A stretch of 64,000 nt of DNA. Source: Blakeslea trispora (Eukaryota > Mucoromycota > Mucoromycetes > Mucorales > Choanephoraceae). The position numbers were made by a program, and so were the translations under genes. The notes beneath the pieces were generated by a model that saw only the letters and a list, made by a program, of their open reading frames with translations, had not been told where the DNA came from and ran no database searches. Location: assembly GCA_025331445.1 (NCBI GenBank), contig JAIWNE010000038.1, forward strand, positions 205,167 to 269,166. The letters run 5' to 3'. Below are positions 11,236 to 23,357 of the stretch, piece after piece; the first letter of the stretch is position 1; the number at the start of each line of letters is the position of its first letter.

Positions 11236-14200
11236 TTACAAGTTTTGATGTGTCTGTTGAATAATAGATGAGCTTAGGGAGCCAGAAGAAAGTATGGTAT
11301 CTTGATTTTGGTCTTCAAAACTCTCTCGTGAACCGGACATCACTTGGTTATGATCGGAACGTCCAAAATTAAAGCTGGGTGCCTTATCAGGTGGTGAATA
11401 AGCAGGTGCAGCCACATCTTCAATCTGTTGTTCAGAACCATTGTATTCCTTTTCTCGGTTCTTGTGAGAGTACGATCGATTGGCATTCCATTCAATACGT
11501 TCATTACCAGCCACATAAACATCAGGCGAGGCTTGTTGATGATGACCTCCGAGATACCTATGACGAGCCTTGGGACTGAACAAGAAGACAAAGCCAAAGA
11601 ATTCATCAGGAATCAAACGAATCACAACACCAATCGGAAGTGACAAGAGACCGATCAAGATCGAGATGGCCCAGCCAATACCATCAATACGTACCACCTG
11701 GAAGGCAGCACCACCAAAGTTGACAATGATACACTGAAGAGCAATACAAAAGAAAAAGATAAACATAAAGAACTTGTTGGACAAGATGTTGTGAAAGATA
11801 TTTAGCCTGGAATCAATACGACGACAATTGATCTCATTAAAGATTTGACAAAACACAAAGGTATTAAAGACAATGGTCTGCAAGATAGGATCATCAGGTC
11901 GATAATGAAGCACATCGCTGTAGAGCAAGACAACAGTCACCACGATCTGGAAGATGGCTTGTCCGATAATCATCTTCCACATCTTGAAGGTAATCAAAGG
12001 TGCAGAACGAGGCTCAGGTGCACGTTCAAGTAATTCTTCTGTAGGAGGGTCGGTAGCCAAGGCAAGGGCAGCCAATGTGTCCATGATCAAATTGACCCAG
12101 AGCAACTGAACGGCCGTCAAGACAGATTTTTGATCATGACTGGCTACGGCAGAGACAAAGGTCAGGATGACAGCCGTGATATTGACAGTAATCTGGAACT
12201 CGAGGAACTTCTTGACAGAGTCATTGACACATCGACCCCACATGATGGCCTTGACGATACTTGAGAAGTTATCGTCCATCAAGATGATACTGGAGGCTTC
12301 CTTGGCCACTTCTGTACCAGCAATACCCATAGAGAAACCCACATCAGCCAGTTTGAGAGCAGGACCATCATTCGTACCATCACCCGTCACAGCCACGATA
12401 TCACCCAGTTCTCTTAGCCGTCCGACCAAGATCTGTTTATCCTCAGGACTCGAACGAGCCAACACTTGAAGACGAGGCAAGATGGCATCCATCTCACTAG
12501 GAGGGAGGTTACGAAAGACAGGACCTTCCATCACAATACCGCCTGGTGTATAGATACCACATTGTTTGGCGATCGACTTGGCCGTGACCACATTATCACC
12601 AGTGACCATCCGGACAAACACACCGGCTCTTTGACAGGCCTTGACAGCTTCCTTCACACCGGGACGAAGAGGATCTTCAATACCGACAATGCCCATCAGA
12701 GTCAGGCCTTGGTGAGCAATGATGTCCTCATAGGGCACTTCTGTTTCCGTACCCATCGTGGTCGCATGTCCCCCAGCAGGTGGCCATGATTCAAAGTCTC
12801 GATAGGCAAGACCCAACGTACGAAGACTACGGGTGGCATAGCTCTGAATGATACGCTCCATACGATGACGATCTTCCGCTGTGAGGGGACGTGTCTTGAT
12901 GTCGTAGTCATGTTGGGTGGATTTGTATTTGGAGGCATTCAGCGTCAAGATCTGATGACAGTGGTCAACCAGGATTTCAGAAGCACCCTTGACATGCACA
13001 CGATAGATGTATTCGCCTTGTTTGACAGGATGAGCCATACGGATCACTGTGGCCATCGCTTTACGTTCAGAACTGAAAGGAAAGACTTGTTCTACTGGCC
13101 AATGGGCACGAAGGGCTTCAAAGTCTTGAACGCCTAGATTTCTAGAGAACTGCAAGAGAGCTGTCTCGGTCTTGTTGCCCACGAATTGTTTATGGCCGTC
13201 TTGATCAGTGGATTCAAAGGCAGTTGAGTTGACACAGATACCTTGATTGACCAAGTTCAAGATGGGTGAAGGTACCTTTTGAGAGATCTGGTTGATATCG
13301 TTCAGGTCCACACGGTTACTAGGGGATCTTGAAGGAAACGGAAAGAAGAGCCAAAGGAGCCAGCTACCACGGTCATCTTGTTTTGAGTGAGAGTGCCTGT
13401 CTTATCGGAACAGACAGTGGTAGCATTACCCATGGTTTCACAAGCAGCCAAGACACGAACAAGATTGTTATCTTTCAACATACGTTGTGTTGCATAAGCA
13501 AGAGCTATAAAATGGAAAAATGAATATCATATCAAAAGTAAGGATAACCATGTATCTTTACCTAATGTAACAGCCAACGGTAGACCTTCAGGCACAGCAA
13601 CAACCACAATTGTGACCACGACAATCAAGATACCCATCACACTTTGAACAATTTCAGTAGCCACAGTAGGCACACCATCGTATTTCCAATTGACAAAGTA
13701 TCGAATCAACAGAACCACAAGCATCAAGAGACCTGCAGCAGAACCCAATTTAGCAATCATGCCAGCCAAACCATTCAGTTTCTCTTGTAATGGTGTCGTC
13801 TCGTTTTCGGTACGCAAGGCCATCATGGTACGACCATAGTATGAGTTGATACCAACACCTGTCACGAGATAAGTACAGACACCTTCAAGCACTTTAGAGC
13901 CAGAGATGATGAAGGGATCAGGCAATGATTTACGATGATCTTGCGTCTTTTTGATTGTCTGGATAGAGGAACCCGAGTCTTGAGTGGCTGGGACAGTCAG
14001 GAATTCATTCTTTTTTTCATCATGCAAGAGTCGATAACAAGCTTCAAAGGACTGCTTACGAACGGCATCTGATTCACCTGTAGCAGCTGATTCATCACAT
14101 CGTACATTATGGCCTTCGATATAGATACCGTCTGCAGCGACAATGTCTCCCGGTTCAAGGTGAAGGACATCACCTACTTGAATTTCATAGACTGAGATTT

Positions 14201-15071
14201 GAACTGTTTGACCTTCACGTGTAGCCTATCATAAAAAGAGATGAATATGGTGATGTCATGTTGTGGATAATATAAGTGTTACCTTGACGATGCGATCATC
14301 TTTCTTTGCATTTAGTTTTCTAAACTGTTTTTCTTTTTGAAAATCATTGATACTGCCCACTAGCACTACAATCAGAATGGCCACAATGATAGCCACACCT
14401 TCGACCCATTTGACACCAGCAATTTTATTGCCTTGAGCATCATATTCCGGTACAGCAATATCTTCATAAATACCAACAGCCAATGAAACAACAGCAGCCA
14501 CACTCAATAGAATCTATAAAAAAGCTCAATTAAAGACATATTTTATGACAAACAATGGGGTTGATCTTACCAAAGTTTTATCTTGAAAGGCAATCCACAT
14601 TAATTCAAAAATGTTTTTTGATTTGACGGGAGGTAAGGTATTGGTTCCAAAGATAGAGACCCGCTGAGCATAAGGTGTAAATCGAGAATGAGTAGACATG
14701 AAGGTAGCAGACTTTTTTAGTTGAGGCTTAGGTTCTGGATGATGTTCTGGTGATGGATGGAGTGTGAGTTTGCTTGAGTCTAGTGTGATGTCGCTCAAGG
14801 TGATGTGTGTATTATGTGTGATGTTGGGTGTTAAGCCCTGATGGGTATCGGCATAGAGACCTTTGGAGACACCTTCAAGGCCACCATAGGTATGAAGTAA
14901 ATCCAGGTTTTTTGGATCATGTAAGGCAGCTAATTGGTTTGGTGTGAAGGCAAATGGATTGGCTGGATCTTGGTGTGGGGTTGTTAGGCTGTCTCTCATG
15001 TCCAGTTGAACTGAATCGGATGGTTGTAATGAACTTGTTGAAAGTTCATCTTTTGTCTTTGATATGGACAT
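11236..15071 (-). CDS. PMC1: PMCA-type (P2B) calcium-transporting ATPase, PMC1-like
   Basis: Pumps Ca2+ out of the cytosol; fungal members act in the vacuole or plasma membrane. Exons: 15071-14571, 14513-14283, 14225-13562, 13504-11236, all with GT-AG introns. Visible motifs are the N-terminal [18 protein letters not shown], the actuator TGES, the TM4 [16 protein letters not shown], the phosphorylation site [20 protein letters not shown] in the nucleotide domain, and [17 protein letters not shown]. Several TM helices follow, then a hydrophilic tail of about 100 residues. Total length is about 1220 residues, normal for the family. Oddity: exon 4 is one base short. The frame breaks around 13316-13326 in a CCCC run, between FRFLQDP and SNRVDLND. 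This is either an assembly error or a real inactivating indel. The start is the ATG at 15071. Confidence 0.9.
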
Positions 15072-15577
15072 GGATAAAGAAAAAATATGAGAATAATGAA
15101 AAAATAATTAGACCCGAGATTGTCATGTATTTATACTAAACCCTATAACACAATAACGAATTCTAAGAAAATAAGCTAAACTCCGAAAGTCTCTTTTTTT
15201 TTTCTTTTCTTTTTTGCATTAAAAAAAAAGAAGTGTTTGATTTAATAAAAAAGAGAGAAATAGAGTATGCAACAACACAGGCTTATTTTTCTTTCTCTCT
15301 GTTTTCTATGCCCTCAAAACCACCCAAAAAAAAAAGAGTCATAGACTACCATACTCTTTTTAAAAAATATTAATTTTGTCAGACTGTAGAAAGATCGCCA
15401 TTTTTTTCTTTTTTGGATACCATTGCCCAAACAAGACGTGAGTTTCCTTTTTGGGAAGTCACATTATTATTATGAGAATATTCCTAGACTCTATTACCCT
15501 TAAAATTCGCTCATGAATGTGTAACATATCATGTTCTATACAGAACTTGACAGAAAACAGAGAAGGATCGACATTTA
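15072..15577. other. Intergenic between Ca2+-ATPase start and SNF2 stop
   Basis: About 500 bp of A/T-rich sequence with several poly-T and poly-A runs. It serves as the promoter side of the Ca2+-ATPase and the 3' flank of the SNF2 gene. I see no further gene. Confidence 0.5.
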
Positions 15578-18500
15578 TTACAAGTCAAACAGTTTTCTAA
15601 TTTCATTGGCCGTCAATTTGGTAGCCTTGGCTAAACCATCACCAATGGCGCCTTTTGTCAATTGCGCCTAACAAAACAAAATCATTGAGATCATATGTTT
15701 ATACGCCAATTTCTTTATTTATTTTACCTTTTCATGCTGTAATGCCATAATCTTCAATTCCACCGTATGATCCACAATCAATCGAGTCACATAGACGGGT
15801 AATTTTTGACCAATCCGATGAACTCTATCGATGGCTTGTTCTAATAGACATTAAGTAAAATCGTTCAAACTTATAAACACACAATACCTTCTAGAGCAGG
15901 ATTCCACCAGACATCCATCAGAATCACTCGGTTTGCAGCTGTTAAATTGAGACTAAAAACATACAGGAGATGAGAAGGATTCTTGAGGTTCTTAATCATC
16001 ATTTATTTACCCTAATGATCCACATTTGAGTGAAATCAGCATGACTGTGCAACCTGGGTCATATTTGAGTTTATCCAAGTTTCTTTCGCGAACGACACTT
16101 GACATGGAACCATCATCTATAGCAATCATAAGTAACCTATCAACTAAAGCATATAACAGGGCTTACATCGACAGTAATGAAAGCCTTGTTGACTCAAGGG
16201 TTTTTCTATTAAATCCAACATGGAAGTAAACTGAGAAAACACGATTGTTTTTTGATGAGGGTATCTTTCTCGAGTTTCTTTTAGGATTTCTATCAGTTTA
16301 GTCACTTTTGTGCTGGTCTGGAAACCATCGCTCTGAAGCGAAACAGGTGGTAAAGTACGGTCGGCTTCTATGCATTCTTTACATAGGCGAGAATCTGGTA
16401 ACATGTTGGATCTAGTGATAGTCAATAAGAACATTCTATATAAAAGCTTATATTATTTTACCCTCCGCATAATTGACAGTTGGTTACGCCATAGATATCA
16501 GGTTCTAATTCTAAAATATCTTTATCGATCTTTTGAAGTACAAGTTGAGGATGATCACATGCTATGAAGCGATGAGTACACACACACACACATACACACA
16601 CAGACACACATACACACACACACACATACACACATACACACACAGACACAGCTTTCTTACCTTGTCGTAGTTTTAATAAAAGTAACAAGACACTTGCATA
16701 TCCACCTTGTTGTTGTGTCAGCAGTGCTTGAAGACTATTTTTACCTTTTGAAACAATCGTATCATACAACCGTCTTTCAGGCTCACTCAAGCTAAGCATG
16801 ATATCCTGTCTTTCTTTGGTAGGCAACTGAAGGTTTGCTGAATTCTTGGAAAACAGTTGTTCTATGGATTCTTGATGACCTAATACATCCTTTGTACGTC
16901 GTAACATCACTGCCATCAAGACAGCCTTCAGTCTCTCCAGTGCCAGTCTTGAATTACCCGCACTGATGGGTAAGGTAATGTTCTGTTTAAAGTGATGGTA
17001 TTCAGCTAACGGTTGAATCCTGAGAAACCGAAAGAGACTATAGAGTTCATCCACATTGTTCTGAAGGGGTGTGCCTGTCAGACACCATCGTTTGGCTGCA
17101 TTCAGTTCAGAGCATGAGAGAGAAGCCTTGGTTGTTCTGTTCTTGATCTGCTGTGCTTCATCTAGAACAACTCGGTGCCACTTGATCTGAAACAGAGTAC
17201 CATAGCCACTCTTGAGTTTCTGCCATTTCTTGGGTATCTCAGAACTCGTTCGACTACCACTACTGTCTTCACTATCATCCATCATAAAATCCTCTAGTCC
17301 ATCTGCTCTCTTTTCAATACGTATTTTTTTTTTCTGTTTCTTTGTGCTGGCCATATCTGAAGCAAGTACTTGATAGGTAGTCACAATCACATCATAGTCT
17401 TCCAACACGGCTGGATTTCGTTCGCGTGAAGGACCATGGTGTTTTAGGACACGTATCTTGTCTGTCTTGTTGTTGATTTCATCTACCCATTGCTGCAGTA
17501 AAGAAAGCGGGGTCACAATCAGTGTGACTTTAGGCCTATCATCTGATCTACCCACAGAAACTTCCTCGGCTTCTGATTTCAATGTAGACAAAACAAGGGC
17601 AATCGTCTGAATGGTTTTACCTAATCCCATCTTTTTTTGAATTGTTAAAAAATGACGTGATCATGATCACACTCGACTTACATCCTAACAAAAAAAAACA
17701 ATAGATAAGCATCACATGACTGCTAAATAAGTGTATATTCTTTACATCTGCTAAAATACCACCATTACTTGACTTGTTGTTCTCTCTATCCATCATCCAA
17801 CTGACACCTTGAATCTGATGAGGCATCAAACGTACCCTTAATCCCTCTATAAAACCATTTTCCATCCCAGCCTTTTCTTCTTCTTCATCACTCGAGATTT
17901 CAATCAGACCCTCTTGTTCAATCAGTTTCTTCTTTTTTGGCTTAAGAAAAGGTACATGATGAGGGATGCTCTCCAGTAGAGTCTGAATGTCCTTTTGATG
18001 CTGTCTCTGAAGGTCTTGTTCTATATAGGGTTGATTGGGTGCAAATGCATGAGGATTATAGAGATGGCATTCAGGATTATAGAAGGGAGGTGTCTTGAGG
18101 ATGACTCGTTGGGACATGAGGTATTTGGATAGAGTGGCTACCATGTCGGGTCTACAATAGAGAATGATATAGATTGGGGTGCGACTACCATTGGCCTTGC
18201 CTCGAGGAATCACTGTGTCCCACCAAATAAGGCGATGATCTACCAAGGGACCTAATACCTTTGTGTCCTTAAATGGGATCCATCCATACTGAATAACAGG
18301 GTTAATCAAAGAAATAACCTAAACTCTACACTTACAAACTTCTTGGGCACACTACGTGAAATCACACGAAATGAATAGTTCTGAGTCTGTAGTTTCCCCT
18401 CAGATTCCATAGTGACAATCTCAAAATTATAGTCTCGAATTAACATCAATGGTTGTTTCTCAACTACGATATCAGTACAGATCATGCCAATACAGACATT

Positions 18501-19164
18501 CTGTTTCATGCCTGATGTAGAGGGTTGTCTTAGTCCCTCATGAATCTGATATTGTCTCTGGAGTCGTTCATTCTCCTGTAGCCTCTTTTGTTCCATCTCT
18601 TTCTTTAATGCCTCTGCCTCCTCTTTCTCTAGCCTCAGTCTCTCCTGTTCTTCTCGTCTTAATCTCTCCTGTTCCTGTTGTTGCTGTAGATGAAGTTGCA
18701 TGGCTCTTGCTTGTTCTAATTGTTGTAATCTTTCCTTCATTTTCTTTATGTCTAAACTTGGTAAATGCTGTAATGCTGGTGGTGGTGGTGGTGGTGGTTG
18801 TTGTTCTGATGCTGTTGGTGGTGGTGGTGGTGGTGGTTGTTCTAATGCTGGTGGTGGTGGTGGTGGTGGTTCGATATGGAATGTTTCAGCTTTAGAAAGT
18901 TTATTCTGCTTGTCTGCATTCTTCTTTAGGTTGATCTGTTCTCTCCTTTTCATTTGTTCTAAAAAAATCTGTTGTCTTGTTGGTTTCTAAACAAGAGGGG
19001 TTAGTTTTGTCTATAGAGTCCAGGTTCTAGACAAGATTACAGACAGATCCCTCCAACAGTTCTACATGCTCTGAAGAGAGTTTTCTACGCTTTGTTTCTA
19101 TCATGTCATAAGCTGTTGATGCCATGGCTGGATCGACTAATGGCACTGAACTGTTGTCTGACAT
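15578..19164 (-). CDS. SNF2-family DNA-dependent ATPase, Rad5/Uls1-like, 11 exons
   Basis: Predicted translocase acting on chromatin or SUMO/ubiquitin-marked DNA-bound proteins. Exons: 19164-19045, 18986-18336, 18288-17746, 17684-17682, 17630-16661, 16561-16462, 16411-16167, 16116-16011, 15952-15888, 15840-15728, 15667-15578; together 1002 codons in frame. The first donor (GTCTGT) is the least certain. In order: a polyproline and Gln/Glu/Arg coiled-coil N-terminus, an acidic ISSDEEEE patch, Walker A in [16 protein letters not shown], the DEAQ box ([14 protein letters not shown]), a CxxC...CxxC zinc motif, then helicase C with [12 protein letters not shown] and [12 protein letters not shown]. 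Exon 4 is only GAT, needed to restore the family's ADDMGLGKT. The zinc motif is shorter than a full RING. Rad16, Rad5 and Uls1/Rrp2 relatives are the alternatives. Confidence 0.85.
16578..16650. repeat. (CA)n/(TG)n microsatellite inside an SNF2 intron
   Basis: About 73 bp of CA repeats with occasional TA or GA interruptions. It fills most of the 99-nt intron 16562-16660, in which the coding strand is TG-rich. Length variation here should not alter the protein. Confidence 0.9.
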
Positions 19165-19604
19165 CACTCTATTCTCTAAGCCTCTTTTTGCTAGATCACT
19201 TTATAAAAGAGAGAGAGAGAAGGGGGGGGGTTGTAGGAGACTCAAAATTATTACATAAAAAAAAATTCTACTTCTTTTTTTTTTGCAGTCAGTTCAAATT
19301 CATCACATGACAGCATCAACTGATACTATCACATGACACTAAAAATAACTTTTTTTTTTTTTTTTCATCCATCGTAGATAAAAAAAAAAAATAGTGGTCA
19401 ATAGCGCATTTTAGATGGAAAATGTTTCTTTCCTTTTTATTCATACTGTCAAATTACACTGTCAAAAAAAAAAGACCGATGAACTCTAAAAAAAAAAAGG
19501 AGAAGCATATCTGTGTAACAAGAAAGGAGAGAGAGAGAGAGATAGAAATGAAATCATTGACATTGATGCCTGTCAATTTCCATAGCAACGAATAATGACA
19601 TGAG

Positions 19605-19623
19605 CCAATCAGCATTTGATTGG
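19605..19623. promoter_or_regulatory. Inverted pair of CCAAT boxes upstream of the DnaJ gene
   Basis: CCAATCA at 19605-19611 and its complement TGATTGG at 19617-19623 are separated by 5 bp. They lie about 145-160 bp upstream of the SCJ1-like ATG. CCAAT elements bind the NF-Y/HAP complex and are common in chaperone promoters. Function here is inferred. Confidence 0.45.
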
Positions 19624-19765
19624 ATAGATCATGTTTTTTTTTTAAAAAAAAAAAGGGGGAGAGAGAAAACAATAAAATCAAAAAAAGGATCCAATCGTCG
19701 AATTCCAGCACATATTTTTTTTTTAATATTTTGTCATTTTTTTTTTTTTTTTACCATTCAAACAC

Positions 19766-21056
19766 ATGCAAGGCATCAAGGCACTGCTTCTTGTCTTTTT
19801 TGCACTCGCCTGCCTTGTGGTAGCTGCCAAAGACTATTATGAGATTCTAGATGTTCCTCGAGATGCACCTAAATCCCAAATCAAACGTCATTTCAAAAAA
19901 CTCTCTAGAGTATATCATCCAGACAAGAATGCAGGTGACGAAAAGGCCTCTCAAAAGTTTATGGAAATAGCCAATGGTAAAGAAATAAAACCCAAAAGTT
20001 TTTCAGATGCTAAACCATACACATTAGCCTATGAAATCCTGATGGATGACGAGAAACGATCCATCTATGATCGGTATGGTGAAGAAGGTCTCAAACAAGG
20101 TCAAGGTGGAGCAAGAGGTGGATTTGAAGATCCTTTTGATATCTTTTCTCATTTCTTTGGTGGTCATCGTAAGTTCAGTCACTCTATGATTTATTCTATG
20201 ACTCATAGTTTCTCTTATTAGGCCATGGTAGACACCAAGAAAAGCGTGGTCCAGATATGAATGTTCGACTCCAAGTCACATTAGAAGACTTGTACAATGG
20301 TGCCGAAGTCGAGTTGGACCTGTCGAAACAGGTGTTGTGTGAAGAATGCCATGGTAGTGGTGCGCGTCATGCCGATGATATCCAACCATGTGACCAATGC
20401 CATGGTAACGGCATGATCATCAAACGCGCTCAAGTCGGACCAGGCATGTTTCAACAGTTCCAACAGGTCTGTCATGCTTGTGGTGGTAAAGGAAAGATCG
20501 TACGCCATCTCTGTCCGGGCTGTGGTGGTAAGAAGGTACGTCGGGCTAACGAGGCTTATTCGGTCTCGATTGAAAAGGGTATGATGGATGGTCAATCGAT
20601 TGTGCTTGAGGAAGAGGCAGATGAATACCCTGATCATATTGCTGGCAATATCGTCTTTACGACACATGCAGCACCTCATCCTACCTTTGAGCGAAAGGGA
20701 CATCATCTCTATACAAAGCAACATATCAGTCTGATAGAAGCACTCAGTGGTTTCAAAAAGACCATCACTCAGCTGGATGGATCGTTGATTGAGTTGGCAA
20801 GAGAAGGTGTGACACAGTATGGTTATGTTCAGACGATAGCAGGTCAAGGTATGCCTCATCATGATGATCCCTCTCAACACGGTGATTTGTTTGTTGAATA
20901 TCGAGTCATCTTTCCTACACATGTGGATGATGACACTATAGAATGTAAGTGTGTTTATCTTTTTGCATATCAAGTAGACTGAATGTAGCTTGTTTAGATT
21001 TAAGAAAAGGCAGTACATTTGATTCAAAGCCTCATTTAGTACATCAAGAACTTTAG
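19766..21056 (+). CDS. SCJ1: ER-lumen DnaJ (Hsp40) co-chaperone, SCJ1/DNAJB11-like
   Basis: Co-chaperone that stimulates the ER Hsp70 (BiP/Kar2) in folding and quality control. Exons: 19766-19976, 20028-20168, 20222-20944, 20998-21056; 377 residues. Residues 1-21 form a hydrophobic signal peptide ending in VVAA. The J domain follows at once (DYYEILDVP, HPD in YHPDKN), then a Gly/Phe segment and four CxxCxGxG-type zinc motifs (CEECHGSG, CDQCHGNG, CHACGGKG, CPGCGGKK). The substrate-binding C-terminal domains come last. The protein ends in HQEL, close to the KDEL/HDEL retrieval signal, which fits ER residence. Its 3' end faces the RsmH gene with only 35 bp between stop codons. Paired CCAAT boxes lie upstream. 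Confidence 0.92.
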
Positions 21057-21091
21057 AATGAACAATTTTATAATAAAGCCCCCTTTTATTA

Positions 21092-22363
21092 TTATTTCAA
21101 AAACGGATTTAATGGATCACCACGCGTTCGTTCAGCTACTCTGAGTTTAGCAGATCGACTACGTGCATTCAGTTCTAATTCTTGTGTGGTTGGTTGAATG
21201 ACATGTTTATGACAGATCTCAAAGGAAGGCACCCACACTTGTTTAGGTGTCCTGGTGCCCTTATGACTGATCTCCAAACCATCCCGAACAGCCTTTCGAT
21301 AATCTCGACTGGCCTGTCGTTTTAGACTAAACTGATTCTGTTCAGCCTCCAACAAGCTACGTTTACCAGCACAATGTTGCATGAAATTCTTGACGATCCG
21401 ATCTTCCAACGAATGAAACGTGACGACAGCCAGTCGACCCTGAGGCCTCAACAGGTACTCTGTTGCAGCCAAGGCAGATTGAAGTTGATCGAGCTCTTGG
21501 TTGATGTAGATCCGGAAGGCTTGAAAGGTACGTGCAGCCGAGTTCCGGAGGATATCGTCGTGACCCCTTTGCCATCGTGCTTGAGGACAGGCCTGTTGGA
21601 TGATGCCGGCCAAGACGGCTGTTGTCTGAATAGGTCCTGTCTGTCTGGCTGTCACGATCGCATCAGCTATCTTTCGAGACAGTCGATCGCCTCCGTACTG
21701 ATAGATGATATCGGCTATCTGTTCGCGACTAAAGAAATTCACGATTTCATAGGCAGAGATGGATTTCTGTAGTAACTGTCTTTCGTCTTCATCTTGAGCT
21801 TCTTCTAATCGTCCACGAGAGAACATGCGCATATCGAGAGGACCATCGAGTTTATAGGAAAATCCACGTTCTGCTGTCTCTAGCTGTCCACTCGAGACAC
21901 CAATGTCCATCATGATACCATCAAAACAAGGTGTTCTATCAATTGATGAGTATGTAATCCATGTATTTTAAGAGGATTATTTACTGCCAATTCAATGTAG
22001 TCTGTACATGATCTAGAATAGAACCAAATTTACCAAGCACAGGAAATAAACGATGCTTGTATTCTGCAAGACTAGCCAATTGTTTTGCTTTGGCATAGGC
22101 TGTAGGATCTTGATCGATGGCAACTACTTTACAGTCACAACTATCTAGAACGTATTAGTTGATGTTTTTGTCTGTTGGATGATCTCTATAGAATTACCTA
22201 ATAAAGCCTTTGTATAGCCTCCATCACCAAATGTCATGTCACAATAGATACCACCTTCTTTAGGTGATAAATAGGAAATGACTTCTGGTAATAAAACAGG
22301 TACATGTATTTTTTGATAGGGTAATTGTACTGTAGAAAAAGTACGTCGTAAAAGTGGCAACAT
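21092..22363 (-). CDS. 16S/12S-type rRNA m4C methyltransferase (RsmH/MraW/METTL15)
   Basis: SAM-dependent enzyme that methylates the N4 of a cytidine in small-subunit rRNA; in eukaryotes the family works in mitochondria. Exons: 22363-22198, 22144-21985, 21935-21092; 389 residues. The first ATG in frame (22363) gives [14 protein letters not shown], a basic/hydroxylated N-terminus typical of a mitochondrial presequence. Family motifs are [28 protein letters not shown] (SAM loop), [37 protein letters not shown] and [13 protein letters not shown]. Length fits METTL15. Its start is 180 bp from the Arp2 start, implying a shared divergent promoter. Confidence 0.92.
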
Positions 22364-22543
22364 GATAAAGAGTGTCAAAAAAAAAAAAAAGATTTTTTTC
22401 CTCCCCTCCTCTCTTTTTCTAGCATGATAGGCGGAAGTTGAAACAGAGGAGTATCAAAATTACACTCTATCCTTTTTATTATTATTATTTTCTTTATTTT
22501 TTTTTGCCCCTCTTCTTTATATTAGATTCTCCCTAAAGAAACA
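22364..22543. promoter_or_regulatory. Short divergent promoter between RsmH and ARP2
   Basis: 180 bp separate the two start codons. The interval is pyrimidine-rich on the plus strand, with T runs just before the ARP2 ATG and an A run next to the RsmH start. I see no clear TATA box. It must carry promoter elements for both genes. Confidence 0.5.
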
Positions 22544-23319
22544 ATGTCGACTACAAATACACTTGTTGTAGATAACGGTACAGGTGTAAGTAACACACCA
22601 ACTTGAAAAACCACATATTCACGCGTTTTATTCTTGATAGTTTGTCAAATGTGGTTATGCAGGTTCCAACTTTCCAGAACACGTCTTTCCAAGTGTGGTC
22701 GGTCGTCCCATCTTGCGTGCAGAAGAAAGAGTAGGCGACCTTGAAGTGAAAGACATCATGATTGGTGATGAAGCAGCTCAACTTCGTAATATCCTTCAAA
22801 TGTCTTATCCTATGGAAAACGGTATTATCCGTAACTGGGAAGACATGCGTCACTTGTGGAACTACACATTTGATGAAATGCTCAAGATCAATCCTCGAGA
22901 CTCCAAGATCCTCTTGACCGAGGCTCCCATGAACCCCAAGAAGAATCGTGAAAAAATGGCCGAGATCATGTTTGAAGAGTATGGATTTCAAGGTATCTAT
23001 GTGGCCATTCAAGCTGTCTTGACTCTGTTTGCTCAAGGTTTGATGTCGGGTGTGGTGGTGGATTCGGGTGATGGTGTGACCCATATTGTAAGTTCAGTCA
23101 AAATGATGGTGTTTGGATGAGACTGACATTCTTATATAAAAAAAAAGGTACCTGTCTATCAAGGTTATGCACCTGCTAATTTGACTCGTCGTTTGGATGT
23201 GGCTGGTCGTCATGTCACTCGTTATTTGATCAAGTTATTGTTGTTGCGTGGTTATGCATTTAACCGTACAGCTGATTTTGAAACTGTACGTCAAATCAAA
23301 GAGAAATTCTGTTATGTCA

Positions 23320-23357
<38 letters not shown>

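Noticed and set aside
13300..13345. A mini-intron to explain the Ca2+-ATPase frame change
   Set aside because: No GT-AG pair in the correct phase avoids a stop or the loss of conserved MTVVAGSFG.
16562..16660. Cys/Val-rich peptide in frame through the TG repeat of the SNF2 gene
   Set aside because: It is an intron read-through; splicing restores LRQACDHPQ, the expected family sequence.
18608..18990. Plus-strand Gly-rich or Val-rich ORFs opposite the SNF2 polyproline region
   Set aside because: They are antisense images of the (CCACCA)n proline repeats of the real gene.
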